Of a stretch of DNA of 64,000 nucleotides, positions 35,403 through 46,831 are shown piece by piece; position 1 is the stretch's first letter, and every line of letters starts with the position of its first letter. The notes under the pieces were generated by a model. That model was not told the DNA's origin, ran no database searches, and saw nothing but the letters and a program-made list of their open reading frames with translations. Location of the stretch: positions 1-64,000 of the forward strand of contig NZ_MCUN01000051.1 of NCBI RefSeq assembly GCF_002873455.1, read 5' to 3'. The position numbers and the translations under genes were made by a program. This DNA comes from Vibrio splendidus. GTDB lineage: Bacteria; Pseudomonadota; Gammaproteobacteria; Enterobacterales; Vibrionaceae.

Positions 35403-36329
35403 ATGAATAATCAATTACCCAACCACAGTGACGGTGTCACGTTAAATCTGGACGAACTGCTGCAATATAAAGCGCAGTCTGTTCGATGGTTACCTCCTGC
35501 AAAGAGTCTTTGGTCGCAACTTAACGGTCAACACGAGAGCAATCGCAAAGGTCGCGGGATGAATTTCTCTGAGGTTCGTCAATATCAGGCGGGTGACGAT
35601 ATCCGCAGCATTGATTGGCGCGTCACGGCGAGAACGGGCAAGGCGCATACCAAACTGTTTTCTGAAGAAAGAGAACAGCCTGTGATTTTGTTCTTAGATC
35701 TGTCGAGCAGTATGATTTTCGGCTCAACCTTGTTGCTTAAATCGGTTCAACTCGCACACTTTGCCAGCCAACTTTGCTGGTTAACCGTCGCTCAAAAAGA
35801 CCGTATAGGCGCAGTGATAGATACTGGCCAAGAGATCATTGAGATTAAACCAAGTGCTAGCAACCACGCTCCGCTGCGTATTTTACAAAAAGTCATAGAA
35901 ATCAATAATGCAGCGCTGACCAACCAAGACAATCACAGCGACACAACCTTAGAGCATGGGCTGAAGTCTCTACAGCAACTTTGCCCGAAAGGCAGTGATA
36001 TCATTATGCTCAGTGATTTTGTTCGTTATAACGAAAGTAATTACTCACTTATCAATCAAATACGTCGACATAATCGAGTTCGCTTAGTGCATTTTTACGA
36101 TCCACTAGAGCAAGGTGTTACTGCATTCAAAGGTTCAAAACAGATCACCGACGGCAATAAAACCCAATGGTTTAACTTTTCATCCAGGAAGGAAAAGGAA
36201 AAGCTAAGTCTCGCATTTGATCAGAAGCAACAACAGCTTATGAAAATGAGCCTTTCTCTCGCTATCCCATACAGTTCATTGTCTTGTGCGCAATCGTTAA
36301 TGAGCCAAGTATCAGGAGTTCAGTCATGA
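35403..36329 (+). CDS. DUF58 protein of the Bat operon
   Basis: This is a 308-aa protein with the DUF58 signature (GRGMNFSEVRQYQAGDDIRSIDWRVTARTG) and a VWA-like fold; LFLDLSSSM resembles a MIDAS DxSxS. It has no TM. ATG 35403 follows GGGAT and is preferred over the in-frame 35379. The stop overlaps the next ATG (36326). DUF58 proteins nearly always sit between moxR and batA. Confidence 0.9.
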   Translation: MNNQLPNHSDGVTLNLDELLQYKAQSVRWLPPAKSLWSQLNGQHESNRKGRGMNFSEVRQYQAGDDIRSIDWRVTARTGKAHTKLFSEEREQPVILFLDLSSSMIFGSTLLLKSVQLAHFASQLCWLTVAQKDRIGAVIDTGQEIIEIKPSASNHAPLRILQKVIEINNAALTNQDNHSDTTLEHGLKSLQQLCPKGSDIIMLSDFVRYNESNYSLINQIRRHNRVRLVHFYDPLEQGVTAFKGSKQITDGNKTQWFNFSSRKEKEKLSLAFDQKQQQLMKMSLSLAIPYSSLSCAQSLMSQVSGVQS

Positions 36330-36811
36330 ATCAACCTCTCGGCTTGAGCCCTATTATTACGCCAAGCGCACCGTCATGGTGGCCTTTGGCATGGGGTTGG
36401 TGGGTATTGATTATCACGGCTATTGCTCTGATCGCCTTAGTGTTTTTCATTATAAAACGCAGACAAAAGATCCAACGCGCTAAGAACGAGGCACTTGCTT
36501 GCTTTCGTAATAGTCAGCCTTCAAATGCTTTGTCTCCGAGCGCAGCTCAAAACATCGTTCGTCAGGCTGCACTGAGCTATTTTCCACGCGACAAAGTGGC
36601 AGGCTTATCTGGTGATGATTGGTTGACGTTCTTAGATGCGCAATTGGCGAAGCCGTTGTTCGCCGCAAAACAATCGCAATGGCAACAAGCGCTCTACCAA
36701 GATACAGCCTTAATGAGCGACGAACAGAAAAAGGCTCAACAGCAATTGGTTAATGACTGCGAAACCTGGCTTCGTAAAGCCCTTCCTCCAAAGCGAGGTC
36801 GTTATGAGTGA
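36326..36811 (+). CDS. DUF4381 membrane protein of the Bat operon
   Basis: This is a 161-aa protein with one N-terminal TM (about 22-45, WGWWVLIITAIALIALVFFI) and a cytoplasmic helical domain containing AALSYFPRDKVAGLSGDDWLTFLD. ATG 36326 has AGGAG upstream and overlaps the DUF58 stop. It is standard in proteobacterial moxR-bat operons. Confidence 0.85.
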   Translation: MNQPLGLSPIITPSAPSWWPLAWGWWVLIITAIALIALVFFIIKRRQKIQRAKNEALACFRNSQPSNALSPSAAQNIVRQAALSYFPRDKVAGLSGDDWLTFLDAQLAKPLFAAKQSQWQQALYQDTALMSDEQKKAQQQLVNDCETWLRKALPPKRGRYE

Positions 36812-37833
36812 TTTTCTAAGCTTTGGTTTTCTAAGCTTTGGTTTTCTAAACTCTATGTTTCTAAGCAAGAGCATACTAAACGTTGAGTTCGTTTGGTGGT
36901 GGATGCTGTTCCTAGCGCCCTTGCCGATCCTTGTTTACTTGTTTTCACCAAAATCAGAATCAAGTAGCGCTCTAAGGCTTCCGTTTTTGCCAGAGGACAG
37001 CAATACCAAAACGCCGAGCAGCCGCTTACCCAAAGCTTTGTCCGTCATCATTTGGCTTTTATTGGTAACGGCGATGGCACGCCCAGTTTGGTACGGCGAA
37101 CCGGTGGAGTTTCAGCCGAAGCATCGTGATTTGATGTTAGTTGTCGACCTCTCCTACTCGATGAGCCAAGAAGACATGCAGTTCAATGGCGAATACATCG
37201 ACCGCTTGTCGGCTGTGAAACGCGTATTGAGTGACTTTATTGATCGCCGTAAAAGCGACCGAGTTGGATTGGTGCTATTTGCTGATCACGCCTACTTGCA
37301 GACGCCACTGACGTTAGATAGAGACACGCTGTCACAGCAACTCAATCAGGCAGTGCTAAAGCTGATTGGTACTCAAACTGCGATCGGTGATGGTATCGGC
37401 CTTGCCACCAAAACCTTCGTCGACAGTGATGCCCCTCAGCGCGTGATGATTCTACTCAGTGATGGCAGTAATACCGCGGGCGTATTAGATCCACTTGAAG
37501 CGGCGGATATTGCAAAGAAATACAACGCCACAATTTACACCGTAGGTGTCGGTGCGGGTGAAATGATGGTCAAAGAGTTCTTCATGACTCGTAAGGTCAA
37601 TACCGCTCAAGATTTGGATGAACGTACGCTAATGGAAATCGCCAAACGCACTGGCGGTCAGTACTTCCGAGCGCGTGACAGCAAAGAGCTGGCAACGATT
37701 TACGACACCATCAACCAGTTAGAGCCCGTGACAAATGCCACTAAGATATGGCGACCACAACAAGAGTGCTTTGTCTGGCCACTGTCTGCGGCAATGTTCT
37801 TCGCATTTATGCTGTTAGCCATTAGGAGAAACA

Positions 37834-37841
<8 letters not shown>
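36804..37841 (+). CDS. BatA-like VWA membrane protein
   Basis: This 345-aa inner-membrane protein has N-terminal TMs (about 30-50 and 85-100), a VWA domain (about 115-310) with MIDAS DLSYSMS, and a C-terminal TM. ATG 36804 lies inside the DUF4381 gene with GAGG upstream. The first residues are coded by a 15-bp tandem repeat (36813-36842), giving FLSFGFLSFGFLN ahead of the first TM. It works with BatB and MoxR. Confidence 0.9.
36813..36850 (+). repeat. 15-bp tandem repeat at the batA start
   Basis: TTTCTAAGCTTTGGT occurs twice in perfect tandem (36813-36827, 36828-36842) and a third partial unit (TTTCTAAA) follows. Gain or loss keeps the frame. Confidence 0.8.
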
Positions 37842-39741
<1,900 letters not shown>

Positions 39742-39743
39742 CC

Positions 39744-41426
39744 ATGCAATTTTTAAACAAGCCATTTTTATCAATACTACTGACACTGCTAATCGGTGTT
39801 TTCTCGTCACATTCTGTATTCGCAGCAACCGCTGTTGCGAGTGTTTCGCAAAACAGTGTTACCAAAGATGAAGTCTTCTTACTTAGAGTGGCGACCGATG
39901 AAAAAGTATCGTCCGGTGCTTTAGATCTATCCCCCCTTCAGAAAGACTTCTACGTCAGCACCCCAAGATTTGGGTCGTCGATGCGAATCGTCAATGGCAG
40001 CCGTTCGGTGTCTAGCGAATGGAATATTACCCTTGCCCCACTTCGATTAGGCCGCTTTGAGATACCTAGCTTTGATATTGACGGCGCAAAAACCCAACCG
40101 ATCACCATCAACGTTTCGGTTAATAAAGCCGCTCCAAAGCAGAGTGATATGGCCGAGTTTCAACTTAATCTCAGTAAAGACTCGCTATACCCTCAAGAGG
40201 TCGCTGAGCTTGATGTAAAACTCATCATTAAGGCTGATCCGAGAAGACTTCAAGATCCTAAAATTGCGCCACCAAGTTCAGCGCAATTAGACGTGGAACC
40301 AATTGGAGAGTCTAAGCAATTTCAAGATGTTATCAACGGACAAGAAGTCACGGTTGTTCAGCAATCTTTCCATATATCGTCACAGCAAGCAGGACAATTT
40401 CAACTTCAAGGGCCAAAGTTAACCGGTGCTGCTGTTTACTCAACCAACAACTCAAGCACAACACGCCTTTTCCAGCTCGACACGCCTGTTGAAACCTTAG
40501 ATATAACAGTGAATCCTGTACCAAAAGGCTATCAAGGTGAGTGGTTACCAACATCGAACTTCAAGTTGATACAACAATGGTCAGATAGCCAAGGCAACGA
40601 GCTAACAGATGGCAATGCTTTAGGTGACGACAAGCAAAAGATTGAAATGGAAGCCGGTGATTCGTTAACTCGAACCATCACCATGACAGCCAGCAACTTG
40701 ACCCAACATCAACTGCCGAAACTAAATATCACCTACCCTAAATCGGTGCGAGTTTATGAAGAGAAACCGCAATTTGGTACTACCCAATCCGGTAATGCTA
40801 TCGTTGTTTATAAGCAGGTTCTAATCCCTAAGGAATCTGGAAGCATCTCTCTACCAGATGTTTCTCAAGCTTGGTTTAACACTGACTCACAATCACAAGA
40901 AACCAGTAAAGCTCTTGGTCTTGAGTTATCAGTTCAGGCAAGTGAACGCGCTAGCTCAAGCTCGCCAGCGCCTGTTATAGAGACACCAACTCAGCAAGCT
41001 AGCCCGAAGATCGTTACCGTTGAAAAACCAGGAATGTGGCCTTATCTAACGGCGCTATTTGCAACATTATGGTTAATCAGCTCGGCGTTTGCTTTCTACT
41101 TTTGGTCACGCCGCGGTACCGCAGTAAAACCAAAGCGCCAAGATGAACGTCAATCCGATACGGCAGAAGCACTTATCGCCGCGCTGAAAGCGAAAGATGG
41201 TGTGATGACGAGAACCTTGTTTGAGCAATGGAAAACAGAAAACTCAGACTTGAGTGGTGAGACGATAGAAGCAATTGAAGTCGAGCTAACCAAGCTCAAC
41301 CAAAGCCTCTATGCAGAAGCTGGGTCACCAAGTCAGACATGGGATCCATCTCTAGCAATCAAAGCGGTTAAGAAACCAAAACGCATCTCGAACAAAACAC
41401 ACAAGAGCACATTAGAAAGGCTTTAA
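39744..41426 (+). CDS. BatD-like (oxygen-tolerance) protein
   Basis: This is a 560-aa protein with a signal peptide (about 1-27, SVFAA), several Ig-like BatD domains (about 30-400: LRVATDEKVSSGALDLSPLQKDFYV), one TM (about 434-455) and a cytoplasmic tail. ATG 39744 is preferred to an upstream GTG; it lies 2 bp after the batB stop. The aerotolerance name comes from Bacteroides; in vibrios the role is unproven. It is last in the operon, before a terminator. Confidence 0.88.
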   Translation: MQFLNKPFLSILLTLLIGVFSSHSVFAATAVASVSQNSVTKDEVFLLRVATDEKVSSGALDLSPLQKDFYVSTPRFGSSMRIVNGSRSVSSEWNITLAPLRLGRFEIPSFDIDGAKTQPITINVSVNKAAPKQSDMAEFQLNLSKDSLYPQEVAELDVKLIIKADPRRLQDPKIAPPSSAQLDVEPIGESKQFQDVINGQEVTVVQQSFHISSQQAGQFQLQGPKLTGAAVYSTNNSSTTRLFQLDTPVETLDITVNPVPKGYQGEWLPTSNFKLIQQWSDSQGNELTDGNALGDDKQKIEMEAGDSLTRTITMTASNLTQHQLPKLNITYPKSVRVYEEKPQFGTTQSGNAIVVYKQVLIPKESGSISLPDVSQAWFNTDSQSQETSKALGLELSVQASERASSSSPAPVIETPTQQASPKIVTVEKPGMWPYLTALFATLWLISSAFAFYFWSRRGTAVKPKRQDERQSDTAEALIAALKAKDGVMTRTLFEQWKTENSDLSGETIEAIEVELTKLNQSLYAEAGSPSQTWDPSLAIKAVKKPKRISNKTHKSTLERL

Positions 41427-41475
41427 TTAACCGGCGTTCTAAGTAAGCTAAAAGTTTAAGTAAGCAAAAAAGAAC

Positions 41476-41525
41476 GAAGCCGTGATGACCACATTGTGAT
41501 CATCGCGGCTTCCGTCGTTTTTGAG
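41476..41525. terminator. Terminator at the end of the bat operon
   Basis: GAAGCCGTGATGA (41476-41488) pairs with TCATCGCGGCTTC (41500-41512) with one wobble; CGTCGTTTTTGAG follows. Placed between convergent genes, so it may serve both strands. Confidence 0.65.
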
Positions 41526-41547
41526 ATAGAGAAAAATAAACGCAAAA

Positions 41548-43740
41548 CTAAGTCAGTGGCGTCGCGACCTTTCTTCGCTTTAGAGCAGAGACAATTCGAT
41601 TTCGTCCAGAATCCTTGGCTTGATACAAGGCTTTGTCGGCCTTGCCATACAGAAGATCAAAGTCGAATTGATGCTGATCTGAAGTTATCGACGCGTAGCC
41701 GACGGATGCTGTTAGATACTGGCTGGTGCTGCTTTCACAATGAAGGATCTTCGCCTCTTCAATGCATTTTCTGATCGACTCCGCACGCTGTTTAGTTTCA
41801 GAGTGATGAGTGCCGATCATCAACAACATAAACTCTTCACCACCAATACGGCAAAAGGTTTCCTTATCGCTATGAACATGAGCATTAAGTATCTTGCCTA
41901 TAGTGCGCAAAGCGGCGTCACCTTCCGTATGACCATAAACGCTGTTGTATAAACCAAAGTGATCAAGGTCGATGAGAATCAATCCAAAAGTGATCTCATG
42001 TTGAGTCGAAAATGCCCCTTGATCGTGACAATTCAAGTCCTCTAACACCTGAGTCAACATACGGCGATTACCAAGACGCGTCAGCGGGTCAAGCTTAGAG
42101 ATAATATCCAACTGCTCATTGGCTCGTTCAAGCTCTTGGGTGCGCTTACTGACCTCTTGCTCTAGCGTTTCATTAAGCTTTTTAAGCTCCTCTTGCGCCA
42201 TGGTTCTCTGTAGCACCTCAGCTAAACTAGAAGCAAAGATACGTATCACTTCACGCAGTTGTGAGGTTAAAGGGCTACGGGTTAACAAGTTATCCGCGGC
42301 AATAAACGCGATCGGCTCACCCGTATTGGTGGTGAGCATTGTCATTGCCGTCCAACCAACTCCCACAATATTGAAATCATGATAGATAGGCACCGATTCT
42401 TCAAAAGCGACTTGATTGGGACAAGCACGTGCAGCAGCAACAATGTCACGCTCCACCAGCTCAGAGCGATAGTAGGATTCATCGACGATGTCACCTTTTA
42501 TGTCCGTGCCCCACGTGCCTTGCATGTAACTGCAATTTTTATCGGTGAGAAAAACGGCCAGTCGGTCGATGCCTAAATGCTGAATCGCAAAGCTCACTGC
42601 CGATTTACACACTTCACTGACGCTATCGCAGCGAGACAACTCCACCATGCTTGAGTGCAACATCCGTATATTCTGCTCTTGGCGCTTACGAATGTAGATC
42701 TGAGAAAGCAGAGAACCAAAGGATTCAAGCATCTGCTTTTGATAATTGCTGATGGGTGAACGGTGAATGTAATTGTCCATAGCAATCCAACCGACGGGTT
42801 TATCCCCTTCACGTAAGATCAGCATGCCATTCCACCCTTGCCCTACAACCTTGCCTTCAGTGTATAACGGCGCTTTCTCAATAATAACTAGGCTGATGTG
42901 ATTGTCAGACAACGCCTCAATGTATTCAGCTTCAAGTTGGTGTAAATCGTACTGAGTATGATGCTCGCTGTTGGTCTTGCCCGCTTCATCAGTGCCGTAG
43001 GTGCCACTAAAGCAGCGCTTTTTCATATCGAGTAACATGAAGATCGCACGGTCAAAGCCTAGACGGTCGCGCACTGCCTCAACAGAAGCCTTATACAAAG
43101 CATCCAAAGAGTCAGGGTTCGAAAGCTCCAACGCAACTTGATGGACTAGTTTCATGTTCTCGACAAATAGCTCTCGCTGCTTAATTTCATCAAGATACTG
43201 CGCTTCACGTGTGTCTCTATGCTTAATCTCTAATGCAGCGTTCTTTTCTGCGCGAATACACTGCCAACGAGCGGCCGCGAGCTGAAGAACATCAAGATCT
43301 TGTTCGAAGGTTTGGCTTAGCTGCTGAGCATTACAATTTTGAACAATCAAATAGGTTCTGCAGGCTGGCGCGTTATCTAGCATCATGATGAATGACTCTC
43401 CACCCAACACCTCCATGTGTTCCCACTTACAAGTATTGATAGACATTGGGAGCACACCATCCGCGGTATCAAACTGGGAAACCCAAGGCCAAAATGTTGA
43501 GGGATACTTGTCGAGAGAGCTTAGCTCGCCGTAAGAAAACAAGGGAAAAGAATCGCCTGCCGGTGTTGGCTCTGCAAATACTCCAATCCCTTTTGGGGCA
43601 AGTACCTCAACCAGGTAACCAAAAAGAAATTCTGCCAACAAACGATGGTCGCGCGTAGCAGATATTTGTTTTGCAAAGGCTTTAACAGGCACAGCTTCCG
43701 TCCATTGGCTATTGAGAATAACGCAAAAATACCGAAGCAT
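41548..43740 (-). CDS. Double-GAF diguanylate cyclase
   Basis: This 730-aa soluble protein has two GAF domains (about 185-350 and 365-510), a coiled coil (about 515-550, LNETLEQEVSKRTQELERANEQL) and a C-terminal GGDEF domain with the active GGEEF (CRIGGEEFML). No RxxD inhibitory site is present five residues before it, so feedback control by c-di-GMP is unlikely. The N-terminal 180 residues are of unknown fold. It makes c-di-GMP in response to a GAF signal (small molecule, redox or light not distinguishable). The start has no strong ribosome site. Confidence 0.9.
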   Translation of the reverse strand: MLRYFCVILNSQWTEAVPVKAFAKQISATRDHRLLAEFLFGYLVEVLAPKGIGVFAEPTPAGDSFPLFSYGELSSLDKYPSTFWPWVSQFDTADGVLPMSINTCKWEHMEVLGGESFIMMLDNAPACRTYLIVQNCNAQQLSQTFEQDLDVLQLAAARWQCIRAEKNAALEIKHRDTREAQYLDEIKQRELFVENMKLVHQVALELSNPDSLDALYKASVEAVRDRLGFDRAIFMLLDMKKRCFSGTYGTDEAGKTNSEHHTQYDLHQLEAEYIEALSDNHISLVIIEKAPLYTEGKVVGQGWNGMLILREGDKPVGWIAMDNYIHRSPISNYQKQMLESFGSLLSQIYIRKRQEQNIRMLHSSMVELSRCDSVSEVCKSAVSFAIQHLGIDRLAVFLTDKNCSYMQGTWGTDIKGDIVDESYYRSELVERDIVAAARACPNQVAFEESVPIYHDFNIVGVGWTAMTMLTTNTGEPIAFIAADNLLTRSPLTSQLREVIRIFASSLAEVLQRTMAQEELKKLNETLEQEVSKRTQELERANEQLDIISKLDPLTRLGNRRMLTQVLEDLNCHDQGAFSTQHEITFGLILIDLDHFGLYNSVYGHTEGDAALRTIGKILNAHVHSDKETFCRIGGEEFMLLMIGTHHSETKQRAESIRKCIEEAKILHCESSTSQYLTASVGYASITSDQHQFDFDLLYGKADKALYQAKDSGRNRIVSALKRRKVATPLT

Positions 43741-44025
43741 TGATATGCAATCAATGTAACTAAAAATGAGATGTTAAGCGGGTCGCAATTTCACTTTTTA
43801 CATTATCACAAGCATGAGAAGGACGACAAAAATGGGATTTCCTGCCCAAAATTTCATCGACATTAGAACTGTTAAAAAGACATAAAAAAGCCCCACATAA
43901 AGTGGGGCAAAACTTCCATCGCTTATAGTTATAGTGATAATTCTGTCGATCGATTCGATTATCTAACCTGCGTTTCAGTTAGCGTACTGTCTAGAAAAAA
44001 CTAAAACAGCACTTAGTTAATCGAA
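43741..44025. other. Intergenic stretch between GGDEF gene and pstB
   Basis: It holds the pst terminator at 43884 and the promoter side of the GGDEF gene. Nothing else was recognised. Confidence 0.45.
43884..43908 (-). terminator. pst operon terminator
   Basis: On the minus strand GCCCCACTTTATGTGGGGC followed by a T6 run, about 118 bp after the pstB stop. Confidence 0.85.
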
Positions 44026-44775
44026 TTAACCAAAGTCACCGTTTACGTAACCTTTAGTACGATCATCTTTGGGTTCGCTGAAAATAACACTCGTTTCGTT
44101 GTGCTCTACAAGCTCTCCCATTAGGAAGAAAGCAGTACGGTCTGAAATACGACGCGCTTGCTGCATTGAGTGCGTTACGATAACGATAGTGAAGTCTTTC
44201 TTCAGATCTTCCATCAACTCTTCAATTTTATGAGTCGCAATTGGATCCAATGCTGAAGTTGGTTCATCCATCAAAATCACGTCAGGCTGCATCGCGATCG
44301 TGCGAGCAATACACAGACGTTGTTGTTGACCACCAGATAGACCAAATGCGTGTGCTTTAAGACGATCTTTCACTTCATCCCACAATGCAGCTCCACGAAG
44401 CGAGCTTTCAACCACTTCATCAATATGCTTTTTATCTTTAATACCTTGAGCACGTAAGCCATAGGCTACATTTTCGTAGATGCTCATTGGGAACGGGTTT
44501 GGCTTTTGGAAAACCATGCCCACTTTGATACGTAGGTCAGCAACATCGATATTGCCGTAAATGTTAGTACCGTCCATCTCAAGAAGACCTGTGATTTTCA
44601 CACCTTCGATAAGATCGTTCATGCGGTTCAAGCAACGCAATAATGTTGATTTACCACAACCCGACGGACCGATCAAAGCAGTCACTTGACGCTCTGGCAC
44701 TGGTAAATTAATTGATTTAAGTGCTTGGTTGTCGCCGTAAAAAAGGTCTAAATCTTTGATATTAAATTTGTTCAT
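44026..44775 (-). CDS. pstB: Phosphate import ATPase PstB
   Basis: This is a 249-aa ATPase (ATG 44775; a TTG frame 24 nt upstream is less likely). Walker A is GPSGCGKST, signature LSGGQQQRLCIARTI, Walker B VILMDEPTSALDP, and the C-terminus has the PstB-type FFLMGELVEHNETSVIF. It powers PstCA and also signals phosphate status to PhoR. No phoU follows, unlike in E. coli. Confidence 0.95.
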   Translation of the reverse strand: MNKFNIKDLDLFYGDNQALKSINLPVPERQVTALIGPSGCGKSTLLRCLNRMNDLIEGVKITGLLEMDGTNIYGNIDVADLRIKVGMVFQKPNPFPMSIYENVAYGLRAQGIKDKKHIDEVVESSLRGAALWDEVKDRLKAHAFGLSGGQQQRLCIARTIAMQPDVILMDEPTSALDPIATHKIEELMEDLKKDFTIVIVTHSMQQARRISDRTAFFLMGELVEHNETSVIFSEPKDDRTKGYVNGDFG

Positions 44776-44850
44776 GTTCGTAATCTCGTAATTCGTCAAA
44801 GTCTGTACTGTGTTTGTTTTAAGAGCTCATTTAGCTCAAGAAAACCCTGC

Positions 44851-45774
44851 TTAGTAAGTTGCAGTATTAAAACGTCTTGCGATCAACTTGGTAAATGTGT
44901 TGATCAGCAGTACAAGAACAATCAGTACTGTTGCTGTGCCGTATGCTTGATTCCATTCTTCAATGGTAAACAGTTCTGTGGTTAGCTTATATAAGTGAAC
45001 AGTTAGTGTTCGGCCTGAATCCATCAATGAATCTGGGATACGAGCAACCATACCAGCGGTCAAAAATACGGGTGCTGATTCACCAATAACACGACCAATA
45101 CTTAGAATAATTGAAGTGATGATGCCCGGCATTGCACTTGGAAGAATCAAACGCCAGATCGTGTAGATTTTAGATGCACCTAAACCATACGAGCCTTCGC
45201 GATAAGTTTGAGATACCGCCATCAAGGCTTCTTCAGTAGTACGAATAATCACAGGAAGAATCAGGATACTCAATGTCAACGCACCAGATAGGATAGAGAA
45301 ACCTAGACCTAAAATAGCGACGAAGAATGTCATACCAAACAAACCGAAGATGATCGACGGGATACCCGCTAATGACTCGGTACAAAAGCGAATAATTTTA
45401 ACAAGTTTACTACCCACTTTTGCGTATTCAGTCAGATAGATTGCCGTCATGATACCCAATGGTGCGGCAACCGCTATCGAAGCAAAAACCATATAGATCG
45501 TAGAGATGATCATCGGAAAAATACCGTGTTCATCGCCAGTGCGAGTGTAATCGTCAGTAATGAATTTCCAATCAACGTGCTGTAAGCCGTTAGAAAGGAT
45601 GTACCACATAATCCAGAACAAGAAGCCCACGGTTAGGGCCGCAGCAGCCCAGATGAATCCGCTTAACACGGCGTCTTTACGCGCACGAGCTTTCTTTAAC
45701 GCGACTTTATTCATCGTCTTACCTTGAGAATTCGTAGGATTAGCTTGAGGTGTTACGTTATTTTCTAAAGACAT
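44851..45774 (-). CDS. pstA: Phosphate ABC permease PstA
   Basis: This is a 307-aa permease with six TMs. A cytoplasmic N-terminal tail (Lys/Arg-rich, about 1-35) precedes the MetI-type domain with EEALMAVSQTYREGSYGLGASKIYTIWRLILPSAMPG as EAA loop. ATG follows GAGG. It starts 5 bp after pstC and pairs with PstC. Confidence 0.95.
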   Translation of the reverse strand: MSLENNVTPQANPTNSQGKTMNKVALKKARARKDAVLSGFIWAAAALTVGFLFWIMWYILSNGLQHVDWKFITDDYTRTGDEHGIFPMIISTIYMVFASIAVAAPLGIMTAIYLTEYAKVGSKLVKIIRFCTESLAGIPSIIFGLFGMTFFVAILGLGFSILSGALTLSILILPVIIRTTEEALMAVSQTYREGSYGLGASKIYTIWRLILPSAMPGIITSIILSIGRVIGESAPVFLTAGMVARIPDSLMDSGRTLTVHLYKLTTELFTIEEWNQAYGTATVLIVLVLLINTFTKLIARRFNTATY

Positions 45775-45779
45775 AATGT

Positions 45780-46709
45780 TTACCTCGCCTTCTCACGGTT
45801 TAAATAAAGGAGAATCGCATTAAGAGACATGATGAAAACAAGAAGAACAACACCCGTCGCGTATAGTGCACTTGCGTGAATGCCACTTGCGTAAGACATT
45901 TCAATTGCAATGTTTGCGGTTAGTGTACGAGCTGAATCTAAGATACCTTCAGGCATTGCTGGTGCATTACCCATCACCATGATGATTGCCATTGTTTCAC
46001 CTAGCGCACGACCAATACCAAGAATCACACCCGTCATAATGCCAGAACGAGCAGCAGGAACGAGAAGCTTGAAGATGGTAAAAACCTTTGAAGCACCCAA
46101 CGCTAAAGAGCCTTCTTTATACGTTCTTGGTACAGCGCGGATTGAGGTTTCAGAAACCGTGATTACCGTCGGAAGGATCATCACACCCAGTACAATGATA
46201 CCAGCCAAGATCGTGTTACCCGCAGGCACTTGAAATACGTTTTGAATCAGGGGAACGATAATAACTAGGCCGAAGAACCCGTAAACTACCGAAGGAATAC
46301 CCGCTAGCAATTCAACGGCAGGACGAATGATATCCGCTAGACGCTTTGGCGCGATTTCAGCAATAAAGATTGCCGTTAATACACCAATTGGCACACCAAC
46401 CACTACCGCACCTAATGTCGATACGACAGATGCCACAATCATGGTAGCAACACCGTAAAGTGCTGGTGGTAGCCAATTTTGCCCTAAAACGATACCCGAT
46501 AGGCCCGCTTCGCGGAATGCAGGGATACTTTCTCTAACGATGAAGTAAGCAATAACAGCAAGGGATACAATACCAATAATTGCGCTTGTTAGAAATAAGC
46601 CGTGAAAAATACGCTCTTTCCAATCTACACGCTTCTTTTGACGTAAGCTGCGTTTCAGTTGAGTCGCTTCGCTATTCATAAGCTGTTCACTATTCGTTGC
46701 GATGGTCAT
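45780..46709 (-). CDS. pstC: Phosphate ABC permease PstC
   Basis: This is a 309-aa permease (ATG 46709; an in-frame GTG at 46721 is possible). TM1 is at about 34-58; the MetI-type domain contains ETSIRAVPRTYKEGSLALGASKVFTIFKLLVPAARSG. It lies between pstS and pstA. A hairpin terminator sits between pstS and pstC, so pstCAB may be less expressed than pstS. Confidence 0.95.
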   Translation of the reverse strand: MTIATNSEQLMNSEATQLKRSLRQKKRVDWKERIFHGLFLTSAIIGIVSLAVIAYFIVRESIPAFREAGLSGIVLGQNWLPPALYGVATMIVASVVSTLGAVVVGVPIGVLTAIFIAEIAPKRLADIIRPAVELLAGIPSVVYGFFGLVIIVPLIQNVFQVPAGNTILAGIIVLGVMILPTVITVSETSIRAVPRTYKEGSLALGASKVFTIFKLLVPAARSGIMTGVILGIGRALGETMAIIMVMGNAPAMPEGILDSARTLTANIAIEMSYASGIHASALYATGVVLLVFIMSLNAILLYLNREKAR

Positions 46710-46774
46710 AACAAGTCTCACATATCGATAATCCTTAACACGCTACGTGAGCGTTGGATTAACTCGAAGTGGGA

Positions 46775-46808
46775 TAGAAAAGGCTCAGCCTGAAAAGGTA
46801 GGCTGAGC
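46775..46808 (-). terminator. pstS-pstC intercistronic terminator
   Basis: On the minus strand GCTCAGCCT (46808-46800) pairs with AGGCTGAGC (46791-46783), followed by CTTTTCT. Partial read-through would give excess PstS over the membrane parts. Confidence 0.7.
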
Positions 46809-46831
46809 AATATTGTTTATTAGGGTTTAGA

